Source: Corynebacterium sp.
GTDB lineage: Bacteria; Actinomycetota; Actinomycetes; Mycobacteriales; Mycobacteriaceae
Direction: 5' to 3'
Length of the DNA: 64,000 bases
NCBI RefSeq assembly: GCF_030538285.1
Contig: NZ_JAUNUG010000007.1
Location: 1-64,000 of the forward strand
The notes under the pieces are model-generated. The model searched no databases. It was not told the DNA's origin and saw nothing but the letters and a program-made list of their open reading frames with translations. Below, one piece after another: positions 27,067 through 35,237 of this stretch (position 1 is its first letter; each line of letters starts with the position of its first letter). A program made the translations under genes and the position numbers.

Positions 27067-28503
27067 GTGGCCTTCAACACGATCGAAGATGTCGTCAAGT
27101 ACATCAAGGATGAAAACGTCGAATTCGTCGACGTCCGTTTCACGGATGTCCCGGGAATTGAGCAGCACTTCACCATCCCGGCCTCCATGTTCGACGAGGA
27201 GGCGGCAGAGGAAGGCCTCGCCTTCGACGGCTCCTCCGTCCGCGGCTTCACCACCATCGACGAGTCCGACATGAACCTCCTGCCGGACCTGGCCACCGCG
27301 AAGATCGACCCCTTCCGCGAAGCCAAGACCCTGAACATCAAGTTCTTCGTCCACGACCCCTTCACCCGCGAGCCCTTCTCCCGCGACCCCCGCAACGTCG
27401 CCCGCAAGGCCGAGGAGTACCTGGCCTCCACCGGCATCGCCGACACCTGCTTCTTCGGCGCCGAAGCCGAGTTCTACCTCTTCGACACCGTCCGCTTCGA
27501 GACCGGCATCAACTCCGGCTTCTACGAGGTCGACTCCGATGAGGGCTGGTGGAACCGCGGCAAGGAAGACCGCCTCGACGGCCAGCGCAACCTCGGCTAC
27601 AAGACCCGCCTCAAGGGCGGCTACTTCCCGGTCCCGCCTTATGATCAGTCCGTGGGCATCCGTGATGAAATGGTCCGCCACCTGGCCAACGCCGGTTACG
27701 ACATCGAGCGTTTCCACCACGAGGTGGGCACCGGCGGCCAGCAGGAGATCAACTACCGCTTCAACACCCTGCTGCATGCGGCGGATGATCTGCAGTCCTT
27801 CAAGTACATCGTGAAGAACACGGCCTACGCCAACGGCAAGACCGCCACCTTCATGCCCAAGCCCCTGGCCGGCGACAACGGCTCCGGCATGCACGCCCAC
27901 CAGTCGCTGTGGAAGGACGGCGAGCCGCTGTTCCACGACGAGTCCGGCTACGCGGGCCTGTCCGATATCGCCCGCTACTACATCGGCGGCATCCTGCACC
28001 ACGCCGGCGCAGTCTTGGCGTTTACCAACCCGACGCTCAACTCCTACCACCGCCTGGTGCCGGGCTTCGAGGCCCCCATCAACCTCGTGTACTCCCAGCG
28101 CAACCGCTCCGCGGCCGTGCGTATCCCGATCACGGGTTCCAACCCGAAGGCCAAGCGCATCGAGTTCCGCGCCCCGGACCCGTCCGGCAACCCCTACTTC
28201 GGTTTCGCCGCGATGATGCTCGCCGGCCTCGACGGCGTGAAGAACCGCATCGAGCCGCACGCCCCGGTGGACAAGGACCTCTACGAGCTCCCGCCGGAGG
28301 AGGCCGCCTCCATCCCGCAGGCCCCGACCTCCCTCGAAGCCTCCCTGGAGGCCCTGCAGGAGGACATGGACTTCCTCACCGAGGGTGACGTGTTCACCGA
28401 GGACCTCATCGACACCTACATCAAGCTCAAGTACGACAACGAAATCGCGCCGGCCCGCCTGCGCCCGACTCCGCTCGAGTTCGAAATGTACTACGACTGC
28501 TAG
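27067..28503 (+). CDS. glnA: glutamine synthetase type I (main, adenylylated form)
   Basis: GlnA makes glutamine from glutamate, ammonia and ATP and is the chief nitrogen-assimilation enzyme. The 478-residue product shows F-D-G-S-S near residue 57, the G-A-E-A-E-F metal site, the H-A-H-Q-S-L-W ATP-site motif and the adenylylation tyrosine in K-D-L-Y-E-L-P at Y406. The partner GlnE is encoded at 54274. The GTG start follows AAGGAG. A hairpin containing the dispersed 13-mer ends the gene. Confidence 0.97.
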   Translation: MAFNTIEDVVKYIKDENVEFVDVRFTDVPGIEQHFTIPASMFDEEAAEEGLAFDGSSVRGFTTIDESDMNLLPDLATAKIDPFREAKTLNIKFFVHDPFTREPFSRDPRNVARKAEEYLASTGIADTCFFGAEAEFYLFDTVRFETGINSGFYEVDSDEGWWNRGKEDRLDGQRNLGYKTRLKGGYFPVPPYDQSVGIRDEMVRHLANAGYDIERFHHEVGTGGQQEINYRFNTLLHAADDLQSFKYIVKNTAYANGKTATFMPKPLAGDNGSGMHAHQSLWKDGEPLFHDESGYAGLSDIARYYIGGILHHAGAVLAFTNPTLNSYHRLVPGFEAPINLVYSQRNRSAAVRIPITGSNPKAKRIEFRAPDPSGNPYFGFAAMMLAGLDGVKNRIEPHAPVDKDLYELPPEEAASIPQAPTSLEASLEALQEDMDFLTEGDVFTEDLIDTYIKLKYDNEIAPARLRPTPLEFEMYYDC

Positions 28504-28509
28504 TCGCCT

Positions 28510-28545
28510 GCTTATCGACGCCCCCGCTCCCCGCGGGGGCGTCGA
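28510..28545 (+). terminator. terminator-like hairpin built on the dispersed 13-mer
   Basis: An exact GCTTATCGACGCC copy (28510-28522) supplies most of the left arm. TCGACGCCCCCGC (28515-28527) is perfectly complementary to GCGGGGGCGTCGA (28533-28545). It lies 6 bases past the glnA stop, with only a modest T-run after it. Confidence 0.8.
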
Positions 28546-28564
28546 CGTGTTCCCACCTTTTGGT

Positions 28565-28625
28565 AGATCGCCGTGCAGTAGCTTCCTTTTTGAGGCTGCA
28601 AAATCCCACTACTGCACACCGATCT
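28565..28625. repeat. 17-bp inverted repeat downstream of glnA
   Basis: AGATCGCCGTGCAGTAG (28565-28581) faces CTACTGCACACCGATCT (28609-28625), with two mismatches and a 27-bp loop that includes CTTTTT. It lies between convergent genes, 38 bp before the stop of the regulator gene. It could be a second terminator or a protein-binding site. Confidence 0.75.
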
Positions 28626-28662
28626 CCATCGGCGTCTCTTCCGCCCGGCGGCTGCGGGGAAG

Positions 28663-28974
28663 TCACATCCCCGCGATCTCGCGCAGCGCGGCCAGGTGGG
28701 CGGTGAGCGCCTGCTCCCCCGCCTCGGTCAGCGCCACCCAGACAACATCTTTCGCACGGGTCGACCCATATTCCCGGGAGCGGGTGACGTAGCCGTGGGA
28801 CTCCAGCGCGGAGAGCTGCTTGGACAGGGTGGCGTCGGTGAGTTCGAGCTGTTCACGCAGTTCCGAGAAGCGCATCTCCCGTCCCATTTTCCCCCGTGCC
28901 ACCGCCCCGACATTGTGCAGGGCTGCGCAGATGCGCAGTCGGTTGACTGGATGGATAACAGGATCCAGGCTCAT
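28663..28974 (-). CDS. winged-helix transcriptional regulator (HTH_27/ArsR-MarR-like)
   Basis: This small DNA-binding protein has 103 residues. The recognition region reads D-A-T-L-S-K-Q-L-S-A-L-E-S-H-G-Y-V, followed by a wing with T-R-A-K-D-V-V-W-V-A-L-T. The ATG at 28974 overlaps the stop of the upstream membrane gene as ATGA, so the two form an operon. Regulators of this type paired with a small membrane protein usually control their own operon. The palindrome at 29398-29414 lies in the divergent promoter region and is a candidate operator. Confidence 0.85.
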   Translation of the reverse strand: MSLDPVIHPVNRLRICAALHNVGAVARGKMGREMRFSELREQLELTDATLSKQLSALESHGYVTRSREYGSTRAKDVVWVALTEAGEQALTAHLAALREIAGM

Positions 28975-29360
28975 CGCCAGCCGCCGCGGGCCAGGAGCCA
29001 ATAAAGGTGCACAGCGACGGTGAGGGCCACAACCACGACCACACCCTCAGCAAGGCGCGCCACCAGGGGGATCGTCGGTAGCCACAGAGAGAAGAACTGG
29101 GAGGGGTGCCACCGAAGGGTTTCCTGGGCCCGGTCGCGGGTCCGAGTATCCATGACGCGATGGCGAAAGAACCACAGACCAGCGGCCAACGCGATGAACA
29201 AACCCGCCATCCACCACCACTGCCGCCAACCGGCAGCGAGTAAAACGCCACCGTATATAACTGCGAGCAGCACGGCGACCGCGCGGGAAGGCTCGTAGGC
29301 CCCGACGTGGGCATCATTCTCCAGCCGTTCCAGCACCCGGCGAGCCTCCTTGTTTTCCAT
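28971..29360 (-). CDS. small membrane protein, unknown function
   Basis: The 129-residue product begins with a charged helix (M-E-N-K-E-A-R-R-V-L-E-R-L-E) and then has two close helices, a charged loop with R-T-R-D-R-A-Q-E-T, and one or two helices near the C-terminus. No named family is recognised. It lies 7 nt behind a CATACT box (29373-29368, minus strand), is probably leaderless, and is coupled to the regulator gene. Confidence 0.75.
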   Translation of the reverse strand: MENKEARRVLERLENDAHVGAYEPSRAVAVLLAVIYGGVLLAAGWRQWWWMAGLFIALAAGLWFFRHRVMDTRTRDRAQETLRWHPSQFFSLWLPTIPLVARLAEGVVVVVALTVAVHLYWLLARGGWR

Positions 29361-29397
29361 ATCGGAAAGTATGACACCCTTGACCCGCGAAACTAAC

Positions 29398-29414
29398 GCT
29401 GTTAGTCTAACAGC
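29398..29414. promoter_or_regulatory. operator-like palindrome between divergent genes
   Basis: GCTGTTAG-T-CTAACAGC is a perfect 8+1+8 inverted repeat. It ends 4 bases before TACACT (29419-29424), a likely -10 box for the SRPBCC gene, and lies 38 bp upstream of the divergent membrane gene. Either the TetR protein at 29954 or the winged-helix protein at 28663 could bind it. Confidence 0.7.
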
Positions 29415-29439
29415 TAATTACACTAGCAAGGAGTCCATC

Positions 29440-29943
29440 ATGATGATCCGCACCATCGCCCTCACCCTCACCGCCACAGTCGCCGCGACCGCCCTCAGCG
29501 GCCTCCTCCTGCCCTACCAGGTGGAACACAGCGAAATCGCCACCGCCGACCGCGAGACCGCCTGGGCAGTCATTGCCGATCTGGAGAATTACCCCACCTG
29601 GAACCCGCATGTCGTGCACTTAGCGGGCGAAGCAACCGTCGGCACGCGGCTGGTCAACCACACCCGCTCCGGCAACACGGAGATCACCTTCCACCCTGAG
29701 GTACTCATCGCAGAGCCGAACCGTGAGTTGCGCTGGCGCGGCAGCCTCGGCATGCGGGGGTTGGCCGACGGGGAGCACTACTACCGCATCGACCCCGGCC
29801 CCACACCGGAGCAGATCACCATCACCCAGGGTGAGGTTTTCCGGGGAGTGCTGGTCACGCTACTGCGCCCCTGGTTCAAGCTCGACGAAGAATTCGCGGT
29901 GAGTACGAAGGCGCTGGCCGCGCACGTCGAGAAGCAGGGGTAA
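29440..29943 (+). CDS. SRPBCC (START/Bet v1-like) family protein with membrane anchor
   Basis: The 167-residue product has an N-terminal hydrophobic helix (about residues 4-28) followed by a polyketide-cyclase/START-like fold. Recognisable motifs are T-A-W-A-V-I-A-D-L-E-N-Y-P-T-W-N-P and G-L-A-D-G-E-H-Y-Y. Such domains bind hydrophobic ligands, and the ligand here is unknown. AAGGAG lies just before two adjacent ATGs; 29440 is used. The TetR gene follows after 10 bases. Confidence 0.82.
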   Translation: MMIRTIALTLTATVAATALSGLLLPYQVEHSEIATADRETAWAVIADLENYPTWNPHVVHLAGEATVGTRLVNHTRSGNTEITFHPEVLIAEPNRELRWRGSLGMRGLADGEHYYRIDPGPTPEQITITQGEVFRGVLVTLLRPWFKLDEEFAVSTKALAAHVEKQG

Positions 29944-29953
29944 ATTGCACTCC

Positions 29954-30472
29954 ATGCGACCTACTCCCCCGCCCTTGCGCCCCCGCACCGCCGAGATCCT
30001 CGGCACCGCCCGCGGCCTGCTTGAGGAGCTCGGCTGGGAGGCTCTCACCCTCCGAATCCTCGCCGAGAAGGTCGGCATGCGTGCGCCCTCGCTGTACAAC
30101 CACGCGGCGAACAAGGAGGAGCTGCGCACTCTCATCCTCACCCAGGCATTCCTTGAGTTGGGGGATGCACTGTGGCAGGCAGTGGCCGTCGATAAGTCGC
30201 CGACCAGCCTCGCCGCCACTTATCGGCACCACGCCACCACCTCCCCCCAGCACTACCGTTTAGCCACCCACGGCCCCCTCGACCGGGCAGCCCTACCGGA
30301 AGGCCTGGAGGAATGGGCCGGCGCCCCTTTCGGGCTGGTCACCGACTCCCCCGTCGATGCACAGACCTTCTTCGCCACCCTGCATGGCCTGGCGATTCTG
30401 GAGATCGACGGCCGCTTCCCGCCCGGTACCCCGATCGATGATCTGTGGGCACGCGCGGCGCAACTTTATTGA
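29954..30472 (+). CDS. TetR-family regulator
   Basis: The N-terminal HTH includes W-E-A-L-T-L-R-I-L-A-E-K-V-G-M-R-A-P-S-L-Y-N-H, the classic TetR recognition region, followed by a WHG-type ligand-binding domain. It has 172 residues. The ATG at 29954 follows TAAATT by 7 nt, and that TAA is the stop codon of the preceding gene, so an internal leaderless promoter is likely. Probable control of the SRPBCC gene is inferred from position and the nearby palindrome. Confidence 0.88.
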   Translation: MRPTPPPLRPRTAEILGTARGLLEELGWEALTLRILAEKVGMRAPSLYNHAANKEELRTLILTQAFLELGDALWQAVAVDKSPTSLAATYRHHATTSPQHYRLATHGPLDRAALPEGLEEWAGAPFGLVTDSPVDAQTFFATLHGLAILEIDGRFPPGTPIDDLWARAAQLY

Positions 30473-30565
30473 CGCACCCGCCTGCCTGTTCGAGCGGACG
30501 AAAGATCATGTCTGGGTCGCACCGTAAGTTTTCCTGTCAGTAACCGAAACTGAAAAGGAAACACC

Positions 30566-30958
30566 ATGTCCACACCACTTAACCTCCCCGAGCCCCAGCC
30601 AGCCCCGTCCCGCAGAGGGCGCACCCTGGTGATCAGCCTGGCCGTACTGGCAGCAGTCGCGCTCGCCGCGGCGATCGCCTGGCAGCAGTGGCAGCAGAGT
30701 CAGGTTCTAGCTGCGGTCGACGAGGCTTGCCGCGAGTCGGTGACCGAGTGGGCGAAATACCCGGGAGGTGTGTCATTCCCGCATGAGCTCGAGTACGAGC
30801 GGGTCAATGATTCCAGCGTCTGGCGCAGCGAAGGTGTCGTCGACTTCCCCAATGGCTGGGGCACCCCCGTGCGTCAGGATTTCTCCTGCCATGTCTCCAT
30901 GGACGGCACGGATGTGGTGATCCCGGTCGCGGTCGTCACCTCGCAGGACGAGGATTAA
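30566..30958 (+). CDS. membrane-anchored exported protein, unknown function
   Basis: The 130-residue product starts with a proline-rich stretch and R-R-G-R, then a single hydrophobic helix (about residues 22-42), then an extracytoplasmic domain with two cysteines (C-R-E-S and F-S-C-H) that could form a disulfide. AAAGGAAA lies before the ATG. It overlaps the convergent FMN reductase gene by 4 bases. No family is recognised. Confidence 0.72.
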   Translation: MSTPLNLPEPQPAPSRRGRTLVISLAVLAAVALAAAIAWQQWQQSQVLAAVDEACRESVTEWAKYPGGVSFPHELEYERVNDSSVWRSEGVVDFPNGWGTPVRQDFSCHVSMDGTDVVIPVAVVTSQDED

Positions 30959-31518
30959 GCCTCGACCTTGGCGGTGGCGCGGTCGGCGGCGTCGATAAGC
31001 TCGTCAGCGAGGGCGTTGATCCAGACAGTACCCTGCTCACCCGGGGTGAAGACGTACTCGGGGAAGTGCTCCTGGAAGGTGAACTCGGCCTGCGCCGGCA
31101 CCAAGGTCATGCCGACGCGGGTGACGATGTCGTTCCAGTGGCGCACGGCGGTGCGGGCGGCGTCGGAGCCGTAGCCGATGAAGCCGATGGGCTTGCCGGT
31201 CCACTCGGCGAAGAGCAGGTCGTAGGCGTCCTTCATCGGGCCCGGGATAGAGGCGTTGTATTCGGGGGTGACGAAGATGAAGGCGTCGAAGCCGTCGATG
31301 AGCTGCGCCCAGACGCGGGTCTGCGGGTCCGAGTATTCCCCGCCTTCGACCATGCGCGGCGGGATGGCGGTGTTCGGGTTGAGGTTCTGCTCGAGGATGT
31401 CGATAAGCTCGTAGGTGTGGCCGTCCTGGCGAGCCTCGAGCTGTCCGATGGCCCACTGGCCGATGGTGATTCCGGTGCGACCCTCGCGGATGGAGCCGAC
31501 GAACACTGCGATCTTCAT
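30955..31518 (-). CDS. NAD(P)H-dependent FMN reductase-like flavoprotein
   Basis: The 187-residue product has the flavodoxin-like fold of the SsuE/ArsH/YieF group. The FMN phosphate loop G-S-I-R-E-G-R-T-G lies at residues 8-16, and T-P-E-Y-N-A-S-I-P-G is the typical second flavin contact. Such enzymes supply reduced flavin or reduce quinones and metals. It stands alone and is convergent with the preceding gene. Confidence 0.9.
   Translation of the reverse strand: MKIAVFVGSIREGRTGITIGQWAIGQLEARQDGHTYELIDILEQNLNPNTAIPPRMVEGGEYSDPQTRVWAQLIDGFDAFIFVTPEYNASIPGPMKDAYDLLFAEWTGKPIGFIGYGSDAARTAVRHWNDIVTRVGMTLVPAQAEFTFQEHFPEYVFTPGEQGTVWINALADELIDAADRATAKVEA
30988..31000 (-). repeat. dispersed 13-mer, exact copy
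   Basis: The minus strand reads GCTTATCGACGCC inside the FMN reductase gene, in frame as L-I-D-A. Confidence 0.9.
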
Positions 31519-31617
31519 GAATTCCCTTTCCTTGGTGACACGTCAACATTAGGTGCCTGCCGAGAACTAATGCAAGTTCCTGTGGCCGAGCTCACCACAA
31601 CACGGTTGAATGGACTT

Positions 31618-32439
31618 ATGGATACACGTAGCGCCGGACGCAAAGCCAAAAACACGGCCCAGCGACACGCAGGCAAAGCCCATCAACACCCCGCCGTGAA
31701 AATGATGGCCCGCATCGGATTCGTGGTCATGGGCGTACTGCACATCATCATCGGCTGGATCGCCTTCCGCATCGCCACCGGCTCCGGCGGCGAGGAAGCC
31801 TCCAACTCCGGGGCCCTCGGCACCATCGCTCAGGCACCCGGCGGACAGATCCTGCTGTGGGTGGCCGTGGTTGCCCTCGCCGCACTGGCCCTGTGGCGCC
31901 TCACCCAGCTGTTTGTCGGCGAAGAACTCAAAGACAAGGCCAAGGGCGGCGCCCTCTTCTTCGTCTTCGCCTCCCTGTCCTTCACCACCGCCACCTTCGC
32001 GCGTGGCGGCTCCACCTCCGACGGCGACACCGCCACCGACGTCACCGCCACGGTCCTGGAGCAGCCCTGGGGTGTAGTCCTGGTCATCATCGCCGGTCTG
32101 GTCGTGCTCGGCGTCGGCTTGTACAGCATCTACAACGGCGCGACGAAGGGCTTCAAGGAGGATCTCGAAGCGGGCGCCGGGGCAGGCAATGTCGGCACCG
32201 CGATCGTCGGCGCGGGCATGGCCGGCTACATCGCGCGCGGCATCGCCTTCGCCATCCTGGGCATCCTCGTCGTCATCGCCGGATGGAGGTCCGACCCGGA
32301 GCAGGCCGCGGGACTTGATGCCGCGCTGCGCACCCTCGGCGAGCAACCCTTCGGTTCCGTCCTGCTCATCACCATCGGCATCGGGCTGGCACTGTATGGC
32401 GCCTACTCCATCGCCCGCGCCCGCTACATCCGGATGTAG
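31618..32439 (+). CDS. DUF1206 membrane protein
   Basis: The 273-residue product is made of three repeated pairs of membrane helices, each pair introduced by an A-R-x-G-F/A-R-G-I-A-type sequence, which is the DUF1206 layout. Function is unknown. The ATG at 31618 lies 6 nt after TTGAAT with no ribosome site. The stop abuts the stop of the convergent ABC gene, with no spacer. Confidence 0.85.
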   Translation: MDTRSAGRKAKNTAQRHAGKAHQHPAVKMMARIGFVVMGVLHIIIGWIAFRIATGSGGEEASNSGALGTIAQAPGGQILLWVAVVALAALALWRLTQLFVGEELKDKAKGGALFFVFASLSFTTATFARGGSTSDGDTATDVTATVLEQPWGVVLVIIAGLVVLGVGLYSIYNGATKGFKEDLEAGAGAGNVGTAIVGAGMAGYIARGIAFAILGILVVIAGWRSDPEQAAGLDAALRTLGEQPFGSVLLITIGIGLALYGAYSIARARYIRM

Positions 32440-33186
32440 CTAGCACTCCTCGTGAGGGCTGTCGATGAACAGGCCACCGTCATCGTGCAGCTCACCGAGG
32501 TTGTAGGCCTGCCGCAGGTTCGATTCCGTGAGCACCTTCTCCGGCGGGCCAGAGGCCACCACGCGCCCCGACATGAGCACCACATGGTCCGCGGCATTGG
32601 CTTCCGCCAGGTCATGGGTGGTGAGGACGACGGTACTGCCGCGGTCAGTCTCATCGTGGATGATCTCATCGATGATGCGCGCGGAGACGATGTCGAGTCC
32701 GGTGAGGGGCTCGTCGAGAAGCAACACGTCATGGTCCTGCGCCATGCCCTGCGCCACATAGACGCGCTGTCGCTGTCCTCCGGACAGCTCCTCCAGATGG
32801 CGTTTCGCCAGGTCGCTCACATTGAGGCGGGCCATCACCTCATCCACTTTTTGCTTATCGACGCCCCGGAAACGCCCCAGCCAGCCCGACGATGGGTAGC
32901 GGCCCATCCGGACCACCTCCCGCACCGACAAGGGCACCCCCTCGGGGAAGGCGACCGACTGCATGACATAGGAGATACGCTCGCGCGGGAAGGCGACCTC
33001 AAGCTCACCGGCCTGTGGCTGAGTCAGCCCACCGATAGCGTGGAGCAGCGTGGATTTGCCTGAGCCGTTGGGGCCGATGATGGCGGTGAGCTTGCCCAGG
33101 GGGATGGTGACATCGGAGGGGGCGACGGCGACAGTGCGTTCGTAGCCGAGCTGGAGCCCGCGTCCGACGGCGAGATTCCCACTCAT
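32440..33186 (-). CDS. metal ABC transporter ATPase
   Basis: This ATPase energises the importer with the two genes upstream. Walker A is G-P-N-G-S-G-K-S-T, the signature is L-S-G-G-Q-R-Q-R, and Walker B is V-L-L-L-D-E-P followed by T-H-D. It has 248 residues, as usual for manganese/zinc importers (MntB/ZnuC type). Its start overlaps the permease stop by 4 bases. Confidence 0.93.
   Translation of the reverse strand: MSGNLAVGRGLQLGYERTVAVAPSDVTIPLGKLTAIIGPNGSGKSTLLHAIGGLTQPQAGELEVAFPRERISYVMQSVAFPEGVPLSVREVVRMGRYPSSGWLGRFRGVDKQKVDEVMARLNVSDLAKRHLEELSGGQRQRVYVAQGMAQDHDVLLLDEPLTGLDIVSARIIDEIIHDETDRGSTVVLTTHDLAEANAADHVVLMSGRVVASGPPEKVLTESNLRQAYNLGELHDDGGLFIDSPHEEC
32853..32865 (+). repeat. dispersed 13-mer, exact copy
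   Basis: GCTTATCGACGCC lies antisense within the ABC ATPase gene, where the coding strand reads G-V-D-K. This is a different frame and strand use from the L-I-D-A copies. Confidence 0.9.
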
Positions 33187-34019
33187 GCGGACCTCCTGGC
33201 CAAACGTCGCTGCAGGTGCTGGACCTCCATGATGACCAGGAACGCGGCAATCGGCACCAGCGCCATGGTCGCGGCCGCCGCGGTGCCCAGATGGAAGGAC
33301 AGGATGAGGCCGATGAGCACCGAAGCCGCGCCAATGACCGCGGATACCGCGATCATCGTCGAGATCGAGCGCGAGAGCAGCGCGGCTGTCGCCGGCGGAG
33401 CAACGAGCAGACTGAACACCAGCATCGTGCCCACCGCCTGGAAGCTGCCGATGACGCTGGTCGCGATGAGCACGAGCAGCAGTGCGTGCGTCAGCTTCGG
33501 ACGCATGCCCAGGCTCTCCGCCTTGACCGGCGAGAACGACAAAGCCATGAGTGGGCGGTAGAGCAGGAGGGATCCGGCGATGACGATGACCGCCAGCACC
33601 GCCTGCTGGCGGATCGCCTCCCAGGACACACCCAACGCATCACCGAAGAGGATGCTGGTCAGCGATCCGGAGTAGGAGTCCGAGCGGGAGATGATCACCA
33701 CACCCAGCGCCATCATGCCGACAAACAGCAGGCCGATGGCCGTGTCCTCTTTCAGGTGCGTATGCCGGTGGATCACCTCCACCGCACCGACCATGACCAC
33801 TGCGGCGACGGCCGCGCCCAGGATGGGATTGAAGTCGAAGACCACGGCGGCCGCGATACCGGGCAGGACGCCATGAACGAAAGCGTCACCGAAAAAGCTC
33901 ATGCCACGGAGCACGAGCCACACGCCGACGGTCGCGCTCATCACCGCGGCGATCAGACCGCCGATGAGCGCACGCTGCTGGAAGCCCAGCAGGAAAGGAT
34001 CGAAAAGCCAATCAAGCAC
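33183..34019 (-). CDS. metal ABC transporter permease
   Basis: This integral membrane permease of the ABC-3 family (ZnuB/MntC type) has 278 residues and about eight hydrophobic helices. The coupling region contains G-M-S-F-F-G-D-A-F-V-H-G. It lies 13 bases downstream of the binding-protein gene and overlaps the ATPase gene, making one operon. Confidence 0.92.
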   Translation of the reverse strand: MLDWLFDPFLLGFQQRALIGGLIAAVMSATVGVWLVLRGMSFFGDAFVHGVLPGIAAAVVFDFNPILGAAVAAVVMVGAVEVIHRHTHLKEDTAIGLLFVGMMALGVVIISRSDSYSGSLTSILFGDALGVSWEAIRQQAVLAVIVIAGSLLLYRPLMALSFSPVKAESLGMRPKLTHALLLVLIATSVIGSFQAVGTMLVFSLLVAPPATAALLSRSISTMIAVSAVIGAASVLIGLILSFHLGTAAAATMALVPIAAFLVIMEVQHLQRRLARRSA

Positions 34020-34032
34020 GAATTAACTCTAG

Positions 34033-34989
34033 TCAGCCCAGCGCCTCGTTGATGAGGCGGACGTTCTCACGCATCATGCCCTGATAATCGGCGGCCGGAG
34101 AATCCTGCGGCCCGACGGAGCCCTCGTAGAGGGAGACCACCTGGACCTGGTCGCCGACTTCCGCTGCGACGGCGTCGACCAGCTTCTGGTCAACGGCGGC
34201 GTTGGTGAAGATCACCGGGACGTTCTCCTCGCGGATAACAGCGGCGAGGGCGGCCAGCTCCTGCGAGGAAGGCTGCGCCTCCGTGGAACCGCCCGGGATG
34301 ACCACCCCGGCGGAGTGGAAATCATAGGCATCGTTGAAGTAACCGAACGCCTGGTGGTCGGTGACAATCACGCGGCGCTCCTCCGGGATCCCGGCCAGCC
34401 CCTCCCGGATCTCCTCGTCCAGGGCGGTGAGCTCATCCGAGATCTGTGCGCCGCACTCTGCCCACTGGTCATCCTCGGTCAACTCCGCCACCTGATCACC
34501 GATGAGCTGCGCGGCATCCGCCATGCGCCCGGCATCGAGCCAGAAGTGCGGATCATAATCACCGTGGGCGTGCTCATGCTCGTGCTCGTGCTCGTGGTCA
34601 TGATCGTGGTCGCCGCCGAAGGGCAGCGGGTCGACGTGCTCGGCGACATGGAGGACTTCAGTCCCGTCAGCCTCGACCTGCTGGAGGGAAGCGTCGAGGC
34701 CGCCCTCCAGGCCCAGGCCGTTGGCGATTACCAGGTCGGCCTTGACCATGTCGGCGACCTGCGCGGAGGAGGCCGAGAAATCGTGCGGGTCGGCGTTGAC
34801 CGGCATGAGGGTGGTGGAGGTGCCGCCGGCACAGGCGGCGATCTGCTCGGTGATCGAACCCAGCGGGGTGGTGGTGACGACCAGCGAGATGTCCTCCGTG
34901 GCCGCATCGGTACCAGAATCGGTATCCGAGCAGGCAGACAATGCCAGGGCGGTGGTGGCGACCAGGCCAACAGCAATACGAACCCGCAT
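34033..34989 (-). CDS. zinc/manganese ABC transporter binding lipoprotein, His-rich
   Basis: This is a cluster A-I metal-binding protein of the ZnuA/TroA family. A lipobox L-S-A-C gives a lipidated Cys at residue 20. A histidine/acid-rich loop, D-H-D-H-E-H-E-H-E-H-E-H-A-H, precedes the D-P-H-F-W-L-D metal-ligand motif. Such loops mark zinc binding proteins, so zinc is favoured over manganese. AGGAGG lies before the ATG. Length is 318. It leads a three-gene importer operon. Confidence 0.92.
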   Translation of the reverse strand: MRVRIAVGLVATTALALSACSDTDSGTDAATEDISLVVTTTPLGSITEQIAACAGGTSTTLMPVNADPHDFSASSAQVADMVKADLVIANGLGLEGGLDASLQQVEADGTEVLHVAEHVDPLPFGGDHDHDHEHEHEHEHAHGDYDPHFWLDAGRMADAAQLIGDQVAELTEDDQWAECGAQISDELTALDEEIREGLAGIPEERRVIVTDHQAFGYFNDAYDFHSAGVVIPGGSTEAQPSSQELAALAAVIREENVPVIFTNAAVDQKLVDAVAAEVGDQVQVVSLYEGSVGPQDSPAADYQGMMRENVRLINEALG

Positions 34990-35011
34990 GCGGGCCTCCT
35001 GAAATCCTTAT

Positions 35012-35043
35012 TGACAACGTATTGAAAACTGTTACCAATAGTA
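35012..35043 (-). promoter_or_regulatory. promoter and possible Zur-type operator of the metal importer
   Basis: On the minus strand TTGGCC, an 18-bp spacer and TACTAT (35043-35038) form a promoter. Just downstream the AT-rich sequence TATTG-N11-CAATA (about 35020-35040) overlaps a 12-bp direct repeat of TATTGACAACG/TATTGAAAACTG. The position fits a metal-responsive repressor such as Zur, but the match to a Zur consensus was not verified. Confidence 0.45.
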
Positions 35044-35237
35044 CCCTGCACTGAGGGAAGCGGCCAATTGGGCGGCGTCGACAAGCACTACCCCCGAAAT
35101 GGGGGCGACATCACACCACCGGCATAACCACCGCCTCACCTGGATTGATCGCCCCTCACCCCCTCCAACACATCTATTCGGAAGGTTTCGCTTATGTACG
35201 GTGGAGTACTGACCCCATTTCCCCAGGAAAGGCAGAT

